A stretch of 64,000 bases of DNA from Terriglobia bacterium (GCA_020072965.1 JAIQFY010000014.1:22007-86006); one strand, 5' to 3'; positions 20,217 to 28,697 are shown, counted from the stretch's first letter. Made by a program: numbers and translations. The notes: generated from the sequence alone by a model not told the origin.

Positions 20217-20310
20217 CCAAGTCCAAGGTCCAAGGTCCAAAGTCCAAGGTCCAAAGTCCAAAGTCCAAAGTCCAAAGTCCAAAGTCCAAAGTCCAAGGTC
20301 CAAAGTTTGA
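20217..20310. repeat. Tandem 7-bp repeat (CCAARGT), about 13 copies
   Basis: Immediately after the PEGA gene the heptamer CCAAAGT/CCAAGGT is repeated about 13 times with only A/G variation at one position. Degenerate copies trail off to about 20420. It is a microsatellite-like tract with no coding role. Confidence 0.85.
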
Positions 20311-20498
20311 AAACAGTTCAATGATCCAAGTTCAAGGTTCAAAGTTTGAGACCCAGTTCAAAGGTCCAAAATCCAAATTCCAAACAAAACTCAAATTGCA
20401 AAAACCAAGCTGCAAAAAGCAAATGACCGGTATCCTGCTTCCTCTCTCTGCTGCTGTTCTCTGAAAACTGATCACTGAGAACTGGCGACTGCTTTTCT

Positions 20499-20575
20499 GA
20501 CTTCCGACTTCTGACCTCCGACTTCTGGCTTCCGGCCACCTGCATCTTTCCCTGACACCTGACACCTGACACCTT
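20499..20575. repeat. Low-complexity dispersed repeat (CTTCTGACTTCCGAC family)
   Basis: Second occurrence of the pyrimidine-rich family also found at 15583, 24672, 62385 and 62566. The remainder of the 20202-20719 gap holds degenerate CCAARGT-like and CTGAACTG-like words and no gene. Confidence 0.7.
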
Positions 20576-20719
20576 TCATTTAGGATCACTTCCTCCCATC
20601 CCATTTCTCCCCTTGCGTACAAGCGAATCTCGCATACAATTGGTGTCATTGATTCTCAGGGGCCAATGAACCTGCCGACCCCCCTGTGAGTTCATTCATT
20701 TACGAAAGGAAGCGCCCTC

Positions 20720-21751
20720 ATGCTCTATAAGATGGCACTCATCGGGTTTGGGAATGTTGGGAAGAGCTTTATCCGGTTGCTGGAACGGAAAAGGTCGAGT
20801 TTAAGAAAGGATTACGGGATCGAATGCCGGGTTGTGGCCATTGCTACAGGGAGGCACGGACTGGCCATCGAGCCCCGGGGGTTCCAATCGAAAAAAGTCT
20901 TTACCCATTTGGAGAAGCACGGCTCACTCGACGCCCTGCACCGAGGGAAGCCGCTCAAAGATGTCATCGACCTGATTCAACGGTCCCCTGCCAATGTGAT
21001 GTTTGAGATCTCACCACAAAATCCGTGGACCGGGCAACCGGCCATCCGGCACATCAAAGCCGCCTTAAAGAAAAAGATGCACGTGGTCACTGCGAACAAG
21101 GGGCCCGTGGTCCATGCTTACCGACAGCTCAGGAGGCTCGCCGCCCGCAGCAAGGTGCAATTCCGGCATGAGGGCGTGGTCATGGATGGGACTCCGATCT
21201 TCAACCTGGCGGAGATGACTTTGCCGGCGACCGAGGTGCGCGGCTTTGAGGGGATTCTCAATGCCACGACCAATTATTTGCTTGAGGAGATGGAAAAGAA
21301 GAAGAACCTGGAGGCCGCTCTTGAAGAGGCCAAAGCGATGGGCATTGTCGAGTCAAATCCGGCGGTAGATGTGGAGGGATGGGACGCGACGTCCAAGCTG
21401 TGCTGTCTCGCAAACGTGATAATGGGCGCCGACATAAGACCCAGCCAGGTTGATCGCGAAGGGATTCAAAACCTCACCCCCGAGCGACTTCTCGATGCCC
21501 GGGACCGTGGCTACTGCATCCGGTTGCTGGTTCGCGCCTGGCGGGATGGACGCCACGTCCGGGGGAGTGTCAAGCCCGCGGAAATTCCACTGACGCATAC
21601 CTTCGCGACCCTTCGGGGGGACACCACCGCCCTCTGCATCGATACGGACACGATGGAGAAGATCACCATTATCGAGGGGCCAGGGGGGCCTCATCAGACC
21701 GCATTCGGGCTGCTGTCGGATTTTATTAATATTCATCGTGGAACTCAATGA
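20720..21751 (+). CDS. hom: Homoserine dehydrogenase (short form, no ACT domain)
   Basis: The enzyme reduces aspartate semialdehyde to homoserine on the way to threonine and methionine. The 343-residue protein has the Rossmann nucleotide-binding motif GFGNVG near residue 10, the conserved VVTANKGPVV segment, and the catalytic/substrate-binding region around FEGILNATTNYLLEEM and EAKAMGIVESNPAVDVEGWD. The C-terminal ACT regulatory domain present in many homologues is missing, so threonine feedback through that domain is not expected. AAAGGA lies about 10 bp before the ATG. The upstream leader contains a bulged CTCAGGGG / CCCCTGTGAG hairpin near 20655-20690. Confidence 0.93.
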   Translation: MLYKMALIGFGNVGKSFIRLLERKRSSLRKDYGIECRVVAIATGRHGLAIEPRGFQSKKVFTHLEKHGSLDALHRGKPLKDVIDLIQRSPANVMFEISPQNPWTGQPAIRHIKAALKKKMHVVTANKGPVVHAYRQLRRLAARSKVQFRHEGVVMDGTPIFNLAEMTLPATEVRGFEGILNATTNYLLEEMEKKKNLEAALEEAKAMGIVESNPAVDVEGWDATSKLCCLANVIMGADIRPSQVDREGIQNLTPERLLDARDRGYCIRLLVRAWRDGRHVRGSVKPAEIPLTHTFATLRGDTTALCIDTDTMEKITIIEGPGGPHQTAFGLLSDFINIHRGTQ

Positions 21752-21816
21752 GGGTCATTTGATGGCACTGGAGGAAGGTAGAAGGCAGGGTCCCATCGAG
21801 GAAATGAAAGTCGCCG

Positions 21817-22416
21817 CTACATCTCCCGCCGTCCTTCCAGGGACTTCATGATGGTGACTTCATCGGCATAATCAAGTTCGCTGCCGATGGGAACGCCCAT
21901 GGCAATGCGCGTCACTTTCACACCCAGGGGCTTCAGCAGCTTGGATAAATAGATCGCGGTCGCTTCGCCTTCGACGTTGGGATTGGTTGCGAGAATGATC
22001 TCCTCCACTTCCCCGCCTCGCAAGCGCTCGATCAGGTTCTTGATCCGGAGTTGATCCGGGCCGATCCCCTTCAGGGGTGCCAGGGCGCCCATCAGGACGT
22101 GATAGCGGCCCTGGTAGGCACGAGTCTTCTCAATGGCGAGGATGTTCGCGGGCTCTTCCACGATACAAATCTGTCTGGGCGTTCTCGTGGGACTGGAGCA
22201 ATAAAAACACGGATCCACATCCGTCAAATTGTTGCACGTGGAGCAGAGGCCCACTTTCTGCTTCATGTCGAGGATGGCCTGCGCCAGACGCTCTGCTTCC
22301 CCGGCGGGGCTTTTCAACAAGTGGAAGGCAATACGTTGTGCGGATTTTTGCCCGATCGACGGCAGATGTTTTAATTCTTCGATCAAGCGGGCTACGGGTT
22401 CGGCATAGTCGGGCAT
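21817..22416 (-). CDS. recR: Recombination protein RecR
   Basis: RecR acts with RecF/RecO in loading RecA at gaps. The 199-residue protein has the helix-hairpin-helix region ([20 protein letters not shown]), a four-cysteine zinc finger ([16 protein letters not shown], about residues 58-73) and a Toprim domain ([31 protein letters not shown]). The length is exactly that of the family. It is the last gene of the dnaX-ybaB-recR block, an order conserved in many bacteria, and is convergent with hom. Confidence 0.97.
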   Translation of the reverse strand: MPDYAEPVARLIEELKHLPSIGQKSAQRIAFHLLKSPAGEAERLAQAILDMKQKVGLCSTCNNLTDVDPCFYCSSPTRTPRQICIVEEPANILAIEKTRAYQGRYHVLMGALAPLKGIGPDQLRIKNLIERLRGGEVEEIILATNPNVEGEATAIYLSKLLKPLGVKVTRIAMGVPIGSELDYADEVTIMKSLEGRREM

Positions 22417-22495
22417 AGGGGGGATCTAAGTCAGGAAGGTCTCGCGGAGTTTTCTTCTCGGTTTCCTTCCTCTCTCATTCTGGATAACACTCCCG

Positions 22496-22804
22496 TCAAA
22501 ACAATCCCGGGAGCTTCAAACCTCCAGCCAGGTTCCCGAGTTGGCCTTGAAGCTGTTCATCGACTTTGCGGGTGGCTTCGTTGACCGCGGCCAGAATCAA
22601 GTCCTGCAACATTTCCCGATCACTCGAGCTGAGCGCTTCAGGGTCGATCGTGACCGCCAGCAATTGCTTCTGGCCATTCATCTTGACAGTCACCATGCCC
22701 CCGCCGGCGGATCCTTCCACAACAAGATCTTCCATCTGTTTCTGAAGCTGTTCCTGCATTTTTTGGGCTTGTTTAAGAATTTGTTGCATGTTGGGTGTGT
22801 TCAT
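22496..22804 (-). CDS. ybaB: YbaB/EbfC family nucleoid-associated protein
   Basis: This 102-residue DNA-binding protein has a long N-terminal helix (MQQILKQAQKMQEQLQKQME), a central beta region containing GSAGGGMVTVKMNGQKQL, and a C-terminal helix ending in glycine/leucine residues, as in EbfC. It binds DNA as a dimer and is often cotranscribed with dnaX and recR, as it is here, with a gap of 21 bp from dnaX and 79 bp to recR. Confidence 0.95.
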   Translation of the reverse strand: MNTPNMQQILKQAQKMQEQLQKQMEDLVVEGSAGGGMVTVKMNGQKQLLAVTIDPEALSSSDREMLQDLILAAVNEATRKVDEQLQGQLGNLAGGLKLPGLF

Positions 22805-22825
22805 AATTCGGTCCCGTCCCCCTGG

Positions 22826-24631
22826 TTACTTTTTCTTAATTTGGAGGATTTCGGCGCGGAAGGTGTCCACAAAAGATTGGACCAGGGGCTCCTTTAAAAT
22901 TTCCTCGCTTCCAGCTGCAGAGATTGGCCGCCGGGCAGGCCCGGCACCCTCGCTTTTCGCAGGCAAGGGCGCTTCGTCGTCCGGTCCCTCGGTAAGCACT
23001 AATTTCACGAGCAGCTGTCGGCGAAAAACATTCTGGCATATCTGCCCCAAAGTTGCAATTTGCTCCTTGTTATTCAGCATTGAGTAGATGTGCTTGTTGG
23101 CCGGGGTAAAGTGAAGCCCGAGTGATGAATTTTCCAAAACCACCCGGGTCACATGGTCGAGCAGCGAGCCGAGGAATTTTGATTTCGCGAAGACCGCCTT
23201 TCGAAAGGATTCAATCTCCTGACTTTCGTTCGGGCTTCCAGCCCCTGGCTCCGGGAAGATTTCTTCACCCCGTTCAACCGGGCTGGAAGGGTCGGCGAGC
23301 AGCACCTCGGAGCGAGGGCCCGGTCTCGAGCGGGCAGAATCCCTCGAAGAAGGGCGATTCGAAGGGTCCGGGGTTGAAGGGGTCGCGGGAGGGGCACGCC
23401 TCTCATCGTTTTTTTTTACCGGGGGGGCGCCTGCGTGGGCCAAGGGCGGCTGGGGCCGTTTTCCTGCCTCCGTCCCCTCGGCCGTGCCGGGGGACGATTC
23501 CCGGGACTTCCAGTCCGAAAGAAATTCTTCGATCGACATCAGCCGGGATGCCTGCACCAACCGGACCAGTCCCAGTTCGAGGTGAAGCCGTGGATGGGTC
23601 GACCACTTAAGATCCGAGTCGGTTCGGGCGAGCAGGTGGAAGAAGCGGACGAGATCTTCCTCCGAAAAATGAGAAGCGGTCTCCGCAAGGCGCTCAATTT
23701 CATCCGGGGGCAATTCCAGCAACTCTGATTCCTTTCCTCCAATACGGAGGATCATCAGGTTCCGGATATGCTGAATGGCTTCGCGGCAAAAATGGCGCGG
23801 GTCAAACCCCGCCCGGATAAGGTCTTCCACCAGCCTCAACACACCCTGGGTGTCTCTCGCCACAAGGGCTTCGCTCAGACGGTCAAGGTACTCCTGGGAA
23901 ACGAACCCGAGCAGTTCCCTTATTTTTGATTCATCAACGGAGCTCCCGCAAAAAGAAATTACCTGGTCTAACAGGGATTGACCATCGCGAATCGAGCCCT
24001 CTGCGGCCCGGCCCAGCATCGACAAGGCCCCCGGCGTGATGGCAATCTTCTCCGCTCCCGCAATGGTCTCCAGCGACTTGTATATCTCATGGTAAGAGAG
24101 CGTCCGAAAAGAGAAGTTCTGGCAGCGGGAGAGAATGGTAGGCTTCAGTTTGTGCCGCTCGGTGGTCGCAAAGATAAAGATGACGTGATCGGGCGGCTCC
24201 TCGAGCGTCTTCAGCAGCGCATCCCAGGCATCATCCGTGAGTTGGTGCGCCTCGTCAATAATGTAAATCTTGTAACGGTCGCGCGAGGGCCGGTATTTGA
24301 CGTTTTCGCGCAGCTGACGGACATCGTCAATGCTCCGATTGGACGCCGCGTCAATCTCAATGACATCCACCGCGTTGCCGTTCTTGATTTCACGGCACGA
24401 ATCACATTCTTCGCAGGGCGTGGGCGTCGGACCCTTGGCACAATTGAAAGCCTTTGCCAGGATCCGGGCGGTGGTGGTTTTTCCAACCCCGCGCACCCCC
24501 GAGAAGAGGTAGGCATGGCCAATACGGCGCTGTTCGATGGCATTCTTGAGGGTGGTCGTGATCACCGACTGCCCAATCACATCATCGAATCGCTGGGGGC
24601 GGTACTTGCGCGCTATGACCTGGTACGACAT
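22826..24631 (-). CDS. dnaX: DNA polymerase III subunits tau/gamma
   Basis: DnaX is the clamp-loader ATPase and replisome organiser. The 601-residue tau-length protein has the Walker A motif GVRGVGKTTT with K51, the zinc-binding cysteines C64, C73, C76 and C79, the Walker B DEAH box at 126-129, sensor 1 and the SRC motif (ILSRCQNF). A Pro/Ser-rich linker follows from about residue 365. Inside that linker, at plus-strand 23409-23417, the coding strand has nine consecutive A residues (Val405-Lys-Lys-Asn). Gaining one A or slipping to -1 gives Lys-Arg and then TGA, so a gamma-like product of 409 residues is predicted. The first gene after the SRP RNA in this transcription direction. Confidence 0.97.
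   Translation of the reverse strand: MSYQVIARKYRPQRFDDVIGQSVITTTLKNAIEQRRIGHAYLFSGVRGVGKTTTARILAKAFNCAKGPTPTPCEECDSCREIKNGNAVDVIEIDAASNRSIDDVRQLRENVKYRPSRDRYKIYIIDEAHQLTDDAWDALLKTLEEPPDHVIFIFATTERHKLKPTILSRCQNFSFRTLSYHEIYKSLETIAGAEKIAITPGALSMLGRAAEGSIRDGQSLLDQVISFCGSSVDESKIRELLGFVSQEYLDRLSEALVARDTQGVLRLVEDLIRAGFDPRHFCREAIQHIRNLMILRIGGKESELLELPPDEIERLAETASHFSEEDLVRFFHLLARTDSDLKWSTHPRLHLELGLVRLVQASRLMSIEEFLSDWKSRESSPGTAEGTEAGKRPQPPLAHAGAPPVKKNDERRAPPATPSTPDPSNRPSSRDSARSRPGPRSEVLLADPSSPVERGEEIFPEPGAGSPNESQEIESFRKAVFAKSKFLGSLLDHVTRVVLENSSLGLHFTPANKHIYSMLNNKEQIATLGQICQNVFRRQLLVKLVLTEGPDDEAPLPAKSEGAGPARRPISAAGSEEILKEPLVQSFVDTFRAEILQIKKK
23409..23417 (-). promoter_or_regulatory. A9 slippery site in dnaX with immediate out-of-frame stop
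   Basis: Nine A residues on the coding strand span codons 405-408 of dnaX. A shift of one base in the -1 direction reads Lys-Arg-stop straight after the run. The same layout (A9 followed by a near stop) produces gamma by transcriptional slippage in Thermus thermophilus, and E. coli uses a shorter A-rich frameshift signal. Use of the site here is inference. Confidence 0.6.
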
Positions 24632-24671
24632 GCGGTACGGACACCCACCTTTTTTGCTTCGCTAGCGGAAG

Positions 24672-24748
24672 AAGTCAGAAGTCGGAAATCTGAAGTCGGA
24701 TTAAGCAAAGGTCCTCATCTGATTTCTGACTTCCGATTTCTGACTTCG
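24672..24748. repeat. Dispersed CTTCTGACTTCCGAC repeat arranged as an imperfect inverted repeat
   Basis: GAAGTCAGAAGTCGG-type words in the left half face TTCTGACTTCCGA-type words in the right half, so an RNA hairpin is possible. It lies between the SRP RNA terminator and dnaX and belongs to the family seen at 15583, 20499, 62385 and 62566. Confidence 0.6.
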
Positions 24749-24755
24749 CACTCGT

Positions 24756-24775
24756 AAAAACAATTCCCAGGAATT
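24756..24775 (-). terminator. Probable terminator of SRP RNA
   Basis: On the minus strand AATTC/GAATT with a short loop is followed by GTTTTT. The stem is short, but the T-run and position at the end of the SRP RNA support a terminator. Confidence 0.5.
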
Positions 24776-25040
24776 CTCTTAGCCTTGGCCACCGGCAGAT
24801 CTGTTCCAGGCCTCAACAAAACCAGGTTTCGGGTGATCCGCGGCACACCACAGTATCCGCTACCGTTGCTGCCGTCAGGCCCTGGCGGGGTTCACGGGCT
24901 GCGATTGCACAGAGCCCGAAACCTGGAACCGCTGGAGCGCCATACTTCCCGCTTACGGAAACCTGTGGTCTCCGCCGACCGATCCCCCTGCCGGGATTCA
25001 GCCCTCTGATGCTCAGGGGATTCTTCGTCGTCGCTCCGAA
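24756..25040 (-). ncRNA. ffs: Signal recognition particle RNA (long bacterial form)
   Basis: The minus strand at 24861-24897 carries the SRP S-domain core: GTGAACCCCGCCAGG, a short stem closed by a TGAC tetraloop (24874-24877), then AGCAACGG, matching the universally conserved asymmetric loop that binds Ffh. Outside it a perfect 12-bp helix-5 stem forms between 24915-24926 and 24822-24833. The 5' part (GGGCTGAATCCCGGC) resembles the Alu domain of Bacillus-type scRNA, so this is probably a long form of roughly 285 nt. A promoter TTGTCG-17-TATAAA sits upstream and a small hairpin plus T-run ends it at about 24756-24775. Position upstream of dnaX, as in Bacillus, supports the call. Exact ends are estimated. 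Confidence 0.88.
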
Positions 25041-25047
25041 ACATTCG

Positions 25048-25076
25048 TTTATAGCATTTTTTATCGGCCCCGACAA
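25048..25076 (-). promoter_or_regulatory. Promoter of SRP RNA gene
   Basis: On the minus strand TTGTCG (25076-25071) and TATAAA (25053-25048) are separated by exactly 17 bp, a good sigma-70-type promoter. The predicted start lies near 25040. Confidence 0.6.
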
Positions 25077-25219
25077 GGCGCTGAAATGGGATTGCCCGGA
25101 ATTCCGCAGAGTTCATCCCCCGCCTGTCTGCCGTCGAGGGGGTCATTTGCGAGATCAACCAAAGGCGGCTATACTGTGGGACTCAATCATCAAGTTTTTG
25201 GGAGGAAGTGGGTGTACCC

Positions 25220-25585
25220 ATGCCAACCACCGCAGAGCCTCGAACCATCTATTTCTGCAGCCAGTGCGAATCGATCAGCCGGGTAAACCGTTGCCCCAGG
25301 TGTGAAAACGATCCCGCTCTGGCGGAAGATGAATTGGAAGATGATCGAGGGGATGCAGACCGCAAAATGTTTGAGATCGAACTGCCCTCCCTGGAAAGAG
25401 CCATGATCACGATCTCCTGCCCGAATTGCGGCGATAACGCGTTCAGCAACGCCAACACCTCCTGGCACAAGAAGATTTATTCCACTCCGGTATTCGCCGT
25501 TTTTCAATGCCGTCAGTGCGACCGCTTTTATCGTTACTCACCGATACCGCCTCAGACCACCCATCTGAAAATCGGCGGACAGTAA
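25220..25585 (+). CDS. Small double zinc-ribbon protein
   Basis: The 121-residue product has four CxxC knuckles: CSQC and CPRC in the N-terminal third, CPNC and CRQC in the C-terminal half, arranged as two zinc ribbons separated by an acidic stretch (EDELEDDRGDAD). I do not recognise a named family; such proteins are usually nucleic-acid or protein adaptors. The ATG at 25220 starts a plausible N-terminus; an in-frame GTG at 25208 is also possible and lies very close to the GGAGGAAG at 25200-25207. Confidence 0.7.
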   Translation: MPTTAEPRTIYFCSQCESISRVNRCPRCENDPALAEDELEDDRGDADRKMFEIELPSLERAMITISCPNCGDNAFSNANTSWHKKIYSTPVFAVFQCRQCDRFYRYSPIPPQTTHLKIGGQ

Positions 25586-25657
25586 AAGAACACCGGCCAG
25601 CCTTCGTCATTTCGCCACGCCCCAGATCCGAACAGATCTGAACGAGGACCAGAATTT

Positions 25658-25773
25658 ATTATGAAGCCAGGAAACCGGAGGATCGGTCGTCGATGGAAAG
25701 CCCTTCCCATCGAAATCATCAGACTCTGTTCTGGTTGAGGGTTTTTACCTTCCTGTATTCCTGGCCTCCTAAT
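25658..25773. mobile_element. 116-bp MITE-like repeat, copy A
   Basis: The element is bounded by imperfect 16-bp terminal inverted repeats (ATTATGAAGCCAGGAA at the left, TTCCTGGCCTCCTAAT at the right). Copy B at 34825-34940 has the same length and aligns along its full length with scattered differences, mostly in the central part. It carries no gene, as expected of a miniature element mobilised in trans. Confidence 0.7.
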
Positions 25774-25783
25774 GAGGAATCAT

Positions 25784-26197
25784 CTATCCGCTCAGATCCC
25801 GGCCGCAAAATCGGCAGACGTTCGCCGCCGCCTTGATCGTCTCCGCGCAGAAGGGACACTTCTTCGTCGCCTCCTCGCTGACCCCGATGTCCTCAGCCCC
25901 GCGCCGATATTGGGATTGAATCGATTCGATCAGTTCCTTGATCCTTTGCGCATCTCCTTTGTGATGTCCATGACTGAAGATGGGATCGGAGCCCCCCGAG
26001 GACTCAATCCAGATATCCGACCAGATCAGGCCCTTCTTGATCCTCACCGAGGCCACCTTGTTGATGCTGATTGATTCCTCATCGGAGGAAAACAAGGTGC
26101 GCTTCACCTTGATGACTTGCATCGGGGTGATTTCAATTTTGATGGGGAAAAACCGGTTCCCGCGTGTCCATCGGCAGGCTACAAATGTTTCACTCAT
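25784..26197 (-). CDS. Small protein with PH-like domain and C-terminal zinc ribbon
   Basis: The 137-residue protein has a beta-rich N-terminal part resembling bacterial PH domains (EITPMQVIKVKRTLF, SINKVASVRIKKGLIWSDIW) and a C-terminal zinc ribbon KKCPFCAETIKAAANVCRFC with two CxxC pairs. A Shine-Dalgarno-like GGGAG precedes the ATG at 26197. The function is unknown; the combination suggests a scaffold or sensor. It is divergent from rpsU. Confidence 0.75.
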   Translation of the reverse strand: MSETFVACRWTRGNRFFPIKIEITPMQVIKVKRTLFSSDEESISINKVASVRIKKGLIWSDIWIESSGGSDPIFSHGHHKGDAQRIKELIESIQSQYRRGAEDIGVSEEATKKCPFCAETIKAAANVCRFCGRDLSG

Positions 26198-26290
26198 GGC
26201 TCCCTCTCATCGGTTCGTCATCGCGTCATTCATCAATCAGACGTGGAATTTCCCAACACGTGGGCCTGGTCCAAAACGCCAAGATTCTCC

Positions 26291-26320
26291 TTGACAGTCC
26301 AAAGACAATTGAAGTAGAAG
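26291..26320 (+). promoter_or_regulatory. Candidate promoter of rpsU
   Basis: A perfect TTGACA at 26291-26296 is followed 18 bp later by TAGAAG. The -35 box is consensus and the -10 is weak. It lies 48 bp upstream of the rpsU start. Confidence 0.35.
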
Positions 26321-26367
26321 GGGTGGGTCGAATTGGTAAATCTCCCGCCAACTGGAGGTGTTGATGA

Positions 26368-26565
26368 GTGGCTGAAGTTCGACTTCAGGAAGGCGAAAGT
26401 ATAGAGAATGCGCTTCGCCGGTTCAAGCGGAAAGTTCAGCAAGAAGACATTATCAAAGAAGTGAAGCGTCATTCGTTTTACATGAAGCCAGGGGAAAAGA
26501 AACGCGTCAAGCAAGCTCTGGCGCGCAAGCGGAACCGAAAGAAAGCCAGGAAGGAACTCGATTAG
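26368..26565 (+). CDS. rpsU: 30S ribosomal protein S21
   Basis: The 65-residue, highly basic protein matches bS21: an N-terminal EVRLQEGESIENALRRFKRK segment and a lysine/arginine-rich tail (RKRNRKKARKELD). It helps base-pairing of the mRNA with 16S rRNA during initiation. It starts with GTG at 26368 after GGAGGT at 26354-26359, and is followed by an intrinsic terminator, so it is probably monocistronic. Confidence 0.95.
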   Translation: MAEVRLQEGESIENALRRFKRKVQQEDIIKEVKRHSFYMKPGEKKRVKQALARKRNRKKARKELD

Positions 26566-26574
26566 TAAGATATT

Positions 26575-26622
26575 AACCGGGAAGCGGGCCATCCTTAGCA
26601 GGGTGGCTAGCTCCCGGTTTCT
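26575..26622 (+). terminator. Intrinsic terminator of rpsU
   Basis: AACCGGGA pairs with TCCCGGTT across an inner imperfect GGCCA/TGGC stem, followed by TTT. It begins 10 bp after the rpsU stop. Confidence 0.65.
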
Positions 26623-26791
26623 GGCTCAGGCAACTGAGGTGGATGCGTCGTTCGTTTCATCCGTCTGCCGTGGATGTGCGATGACCGGAATGCGGTTCTG
26701 GTCTCCCCTCATTAAACAACTAACAACCTAACACACTTTTACCCAGCCGTCCGGCCAAGCAGGGGCGGCACAGGTCCTAGGGAGTTCCCCC

Positions 26792-27100
26792 ATGGAGTAC
26801 CACGATCGAACATTGGTGTGTGTGGAGTGTCGTCAAGAGTTCGTTTTTACGGCAGGCGAACAACTTTTTTATCACGACAAGAATTTCAAGAATGAACCCA
26901 AACGGTGCAAGGCGTGTAAGGCCAAGCGGGCCAGCGTGGGTGGAACGACCGGGGCGCGAGTAGAGACTCAAACGGTGTGTTCACAATGTGGGCGCCAGAC
27001 GACGGTGCCCTTCAAACCCACCCAGGGCAGGCCCGTCTATTGTCGCGAGTGCTTTCAGCAGCGCCGGAGTTCGATTTCCCCCTCACCAGCCATCAATTGA
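26792..27100 (+). CDS. Zinc-ribbon domain protein (CxxC...CxxC type)
   Basis: The 102-residue protein has an N-terminal probable zinc ribbon (LVCVECRQEFVFTAGEQLFY, then CKACK) and a C-terminal CxxC-x17-CxxC module (CSQCGRQTTVPFKPTQGRP then YCRECF). Proteins with this pair of modules are widespread and uncharacterised, probably RNA- or protein-binding. The start at 26792 follows a GGGAG site. It forms a run of small zinc-finger genes together with the two at 25.2-26.2 kb. Confidence 0.85.
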   Translation: MEYHDRTLVCVECRQEFVFTAGEQLFYHDKNFKNEPKRCKACKAKRASVGGTTGARVETQTVCSQCGRQTTVPFKPTQGRPVYCRECFQQRRSSISPSPAIN

Positions 27101-27659
27101 TGGACCCCCGAGGGTACCACGGGTGATTTGCCGGGTCGGCATTCCTGCCAAGCGAACAAGAATTTTGTTTGCAGGCCTGTTGGCAGGGAGAATTCCGTTC
27201 AAGCGCTGATCCGGTTGAATGGAGTTCCGTGGGCTTTTCTGAATGGGCACTAGCCCTCAATCTCTCTGAATACTGTCTACCTCATATCGAGGGTGTAGCC
27301 TTGCTTACCCTGGATCCCGAAGTTGAAAGCTACGAAGGGAGTCGCTCGAAGATTGGACCCCCGTTTTCGACAGAGATCCGCGGGGCGGACAGAAGCGGCC
27401 TTCGGTCTTGGTGCTGGGAGGGCGAGAGGGGTCAGGAATGCTTGAGGTGTCAATTTAGGCCCTCCGGGCTTAAAGCGGCAGCCACCTTCCTCGAAAAGCA
27501 TGGACCGATAGTCCAGAGTCAGCCCCCGCCTTCCCCTCAGTCCCAAGGTAATCTCAAATTTGAAATTTCAGATTTTGCAGGCTGGCCCGTGAAGGTCTGC
27601 GCGCCCGCTTCGATCGTGATTGCACCGAGCGCCGATTCCTCCAGATTTTCCTCACGTAA
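27101..27659. other. Intergenic region, no supported gene
   Basis: These 560 bp between the zinc-ribbon gene and the end of pta hold no credible coding frame on either strand: the open frames lack family features and run into pta. A short AT-rich inverted repeat (AAATTTGAAATTT) occurs near 27555. Nothing else is recognised. Confidence 0.45.
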
Positions 27660-28697
27660 CTACCTTGGGGCGGCTGCAGTTTTCCGGGCAAGTGCCTGGA
27701 CCGCCGTAATGGCCGTCACGTTCACAATGTCGTCGGGTGAGCATCCGCGGGAAAGATCATTGGCCGGCTTGTTGAGTCCTTGAAGCATCGGGCCGATGGC
27801 CGCAGCCCCCGCCAGCCGCTCCGTCAACTTGTACGCAATGTTTCCCGAATTCAGGTCAGGGAAAACCAGAGTATTGGCACGGCCTTTCACCATACTAGTG
27901 GGTGCTTTGGACGCGGCAATCCGCGGGATGAGCGCCGCATCGACTTGGAGTTCTCCATCGATCACCAGATGTGGGGCGCGCTCCTTGGCGCTCCGAACCG
28001 CTTCAATAACCTTATCAATCAGGGGGTCTCGAGCGCTTCCCTTGGTCGAGAAGGCCAGCAAAGCCACGACGGGTTCGACTTCCAGAAAGGTTCGCGCACT
28101 TTCGGCGGCAGCAATGGCAATGTCCGCCAGTTGCGATGCATTCGGATTGGGGACGACAGCGCAGTCCGAATAAACAAGCGCCCCCTCGACTCCGAACTCA
28201 GAGCGAGAAACGGCGGCATTCTCCGGCAGCACCATCATGAAGAAGCTGGAGACAATGGAGCATCCGGGAGCGGGGCCAATGCATCGGAGGGCTGCCCGCA
28301 CGGTGTGCGCCGTCGTGTGACTCGCTCCGCCGACTGTCCCATCCGCCTCCGCCGTGCGCACCATCATCGCCGCGAAGAACATTGGATCCTGCACGTCCTT
28401 TTGGGCTTCCTCCTGCGTCGTTCCCTTGGCGCGCCGCGCCTCATGGTAAATTTCAACGAACTTCCTGGTCAGGGGGGAATGTTGAGGCGAAACGATAATT
28501 GCCCCGTCGATGTTGACACGGATCTGACGGGCGCGGTCGCGGATCGCCGATTCCTCGCCTACAATGGTCAGGCGGGCCAGCTTCTCATCGAGGATCTTCT
28601 CGGCAGCGCGTAAGGTTCGATCGTCATCCCCTTCGGACAGCACTATGTGCTGAGGATTCTCGCGGGCGCGGGTCTTGACTCGATTTAAGATGTCCAT
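27660..28697 (-). CDS. pta: Phosphate acetyltransferase
   Basis: Pta interconverts acetyl-CoA and acetyl phosphate. The 345-residue protein is of the short (about 330-350 residue) class lacking the DRTGG regulatory part. It has the N-terminal [18 protein letters not shown], the conserved [19 protein letters not shown], and the substrate-site segments [20 protein letters not shown] and [13 protein letters not shown]. No acetate kinase gene is visible in the window, so the partner lies elsewhere. It is 15 bp downstream of the TPR gene on the same strand and may be cotranscribed. Confidence 0.95.
   Translation of the reverse strand: MDILNRVKTRARENPQHIVLSEGDDDRTLRAAEKILDEKLARLTIVGEESAIRDRARQIRVNIDGAIIVSPQHSPLTRKFVEIYHEARRAKGTTQEEAQKDVQDPMFFAAMMVRTAEADGTVGGASHTTAHTVRAALRCIGPAPGCSIVSSFFMMVLPENAAVSRSEFGVEGALVYSDCAVVPNPNASQLADIAIAAAESARTFLEVEPVVALLAFSTKGSARDPLIDKVIEAVRSAKERAPHLVIDGELQVDAALIPRIAASKAPTSMVKGRANTLVFPDLNSGNIAYKLTERLAGAAAIGPMLQGLNKPANDLSRGCSPDDIVNVTAITAVQALARKTAAAPR

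Noticed and set aside
20217..20310. CCAARGT tandem array considered as a CRISPR
   Set aside because: The repeats are contiguous 7-mers with no spacers and no cas genes are present.
27169..27783. 204-codon open frame on the plus strand
   Set aside because: It overlaps the 3' end of pta on the other strand, has no ribosome binding site and no recognisable domain; composition looks random.
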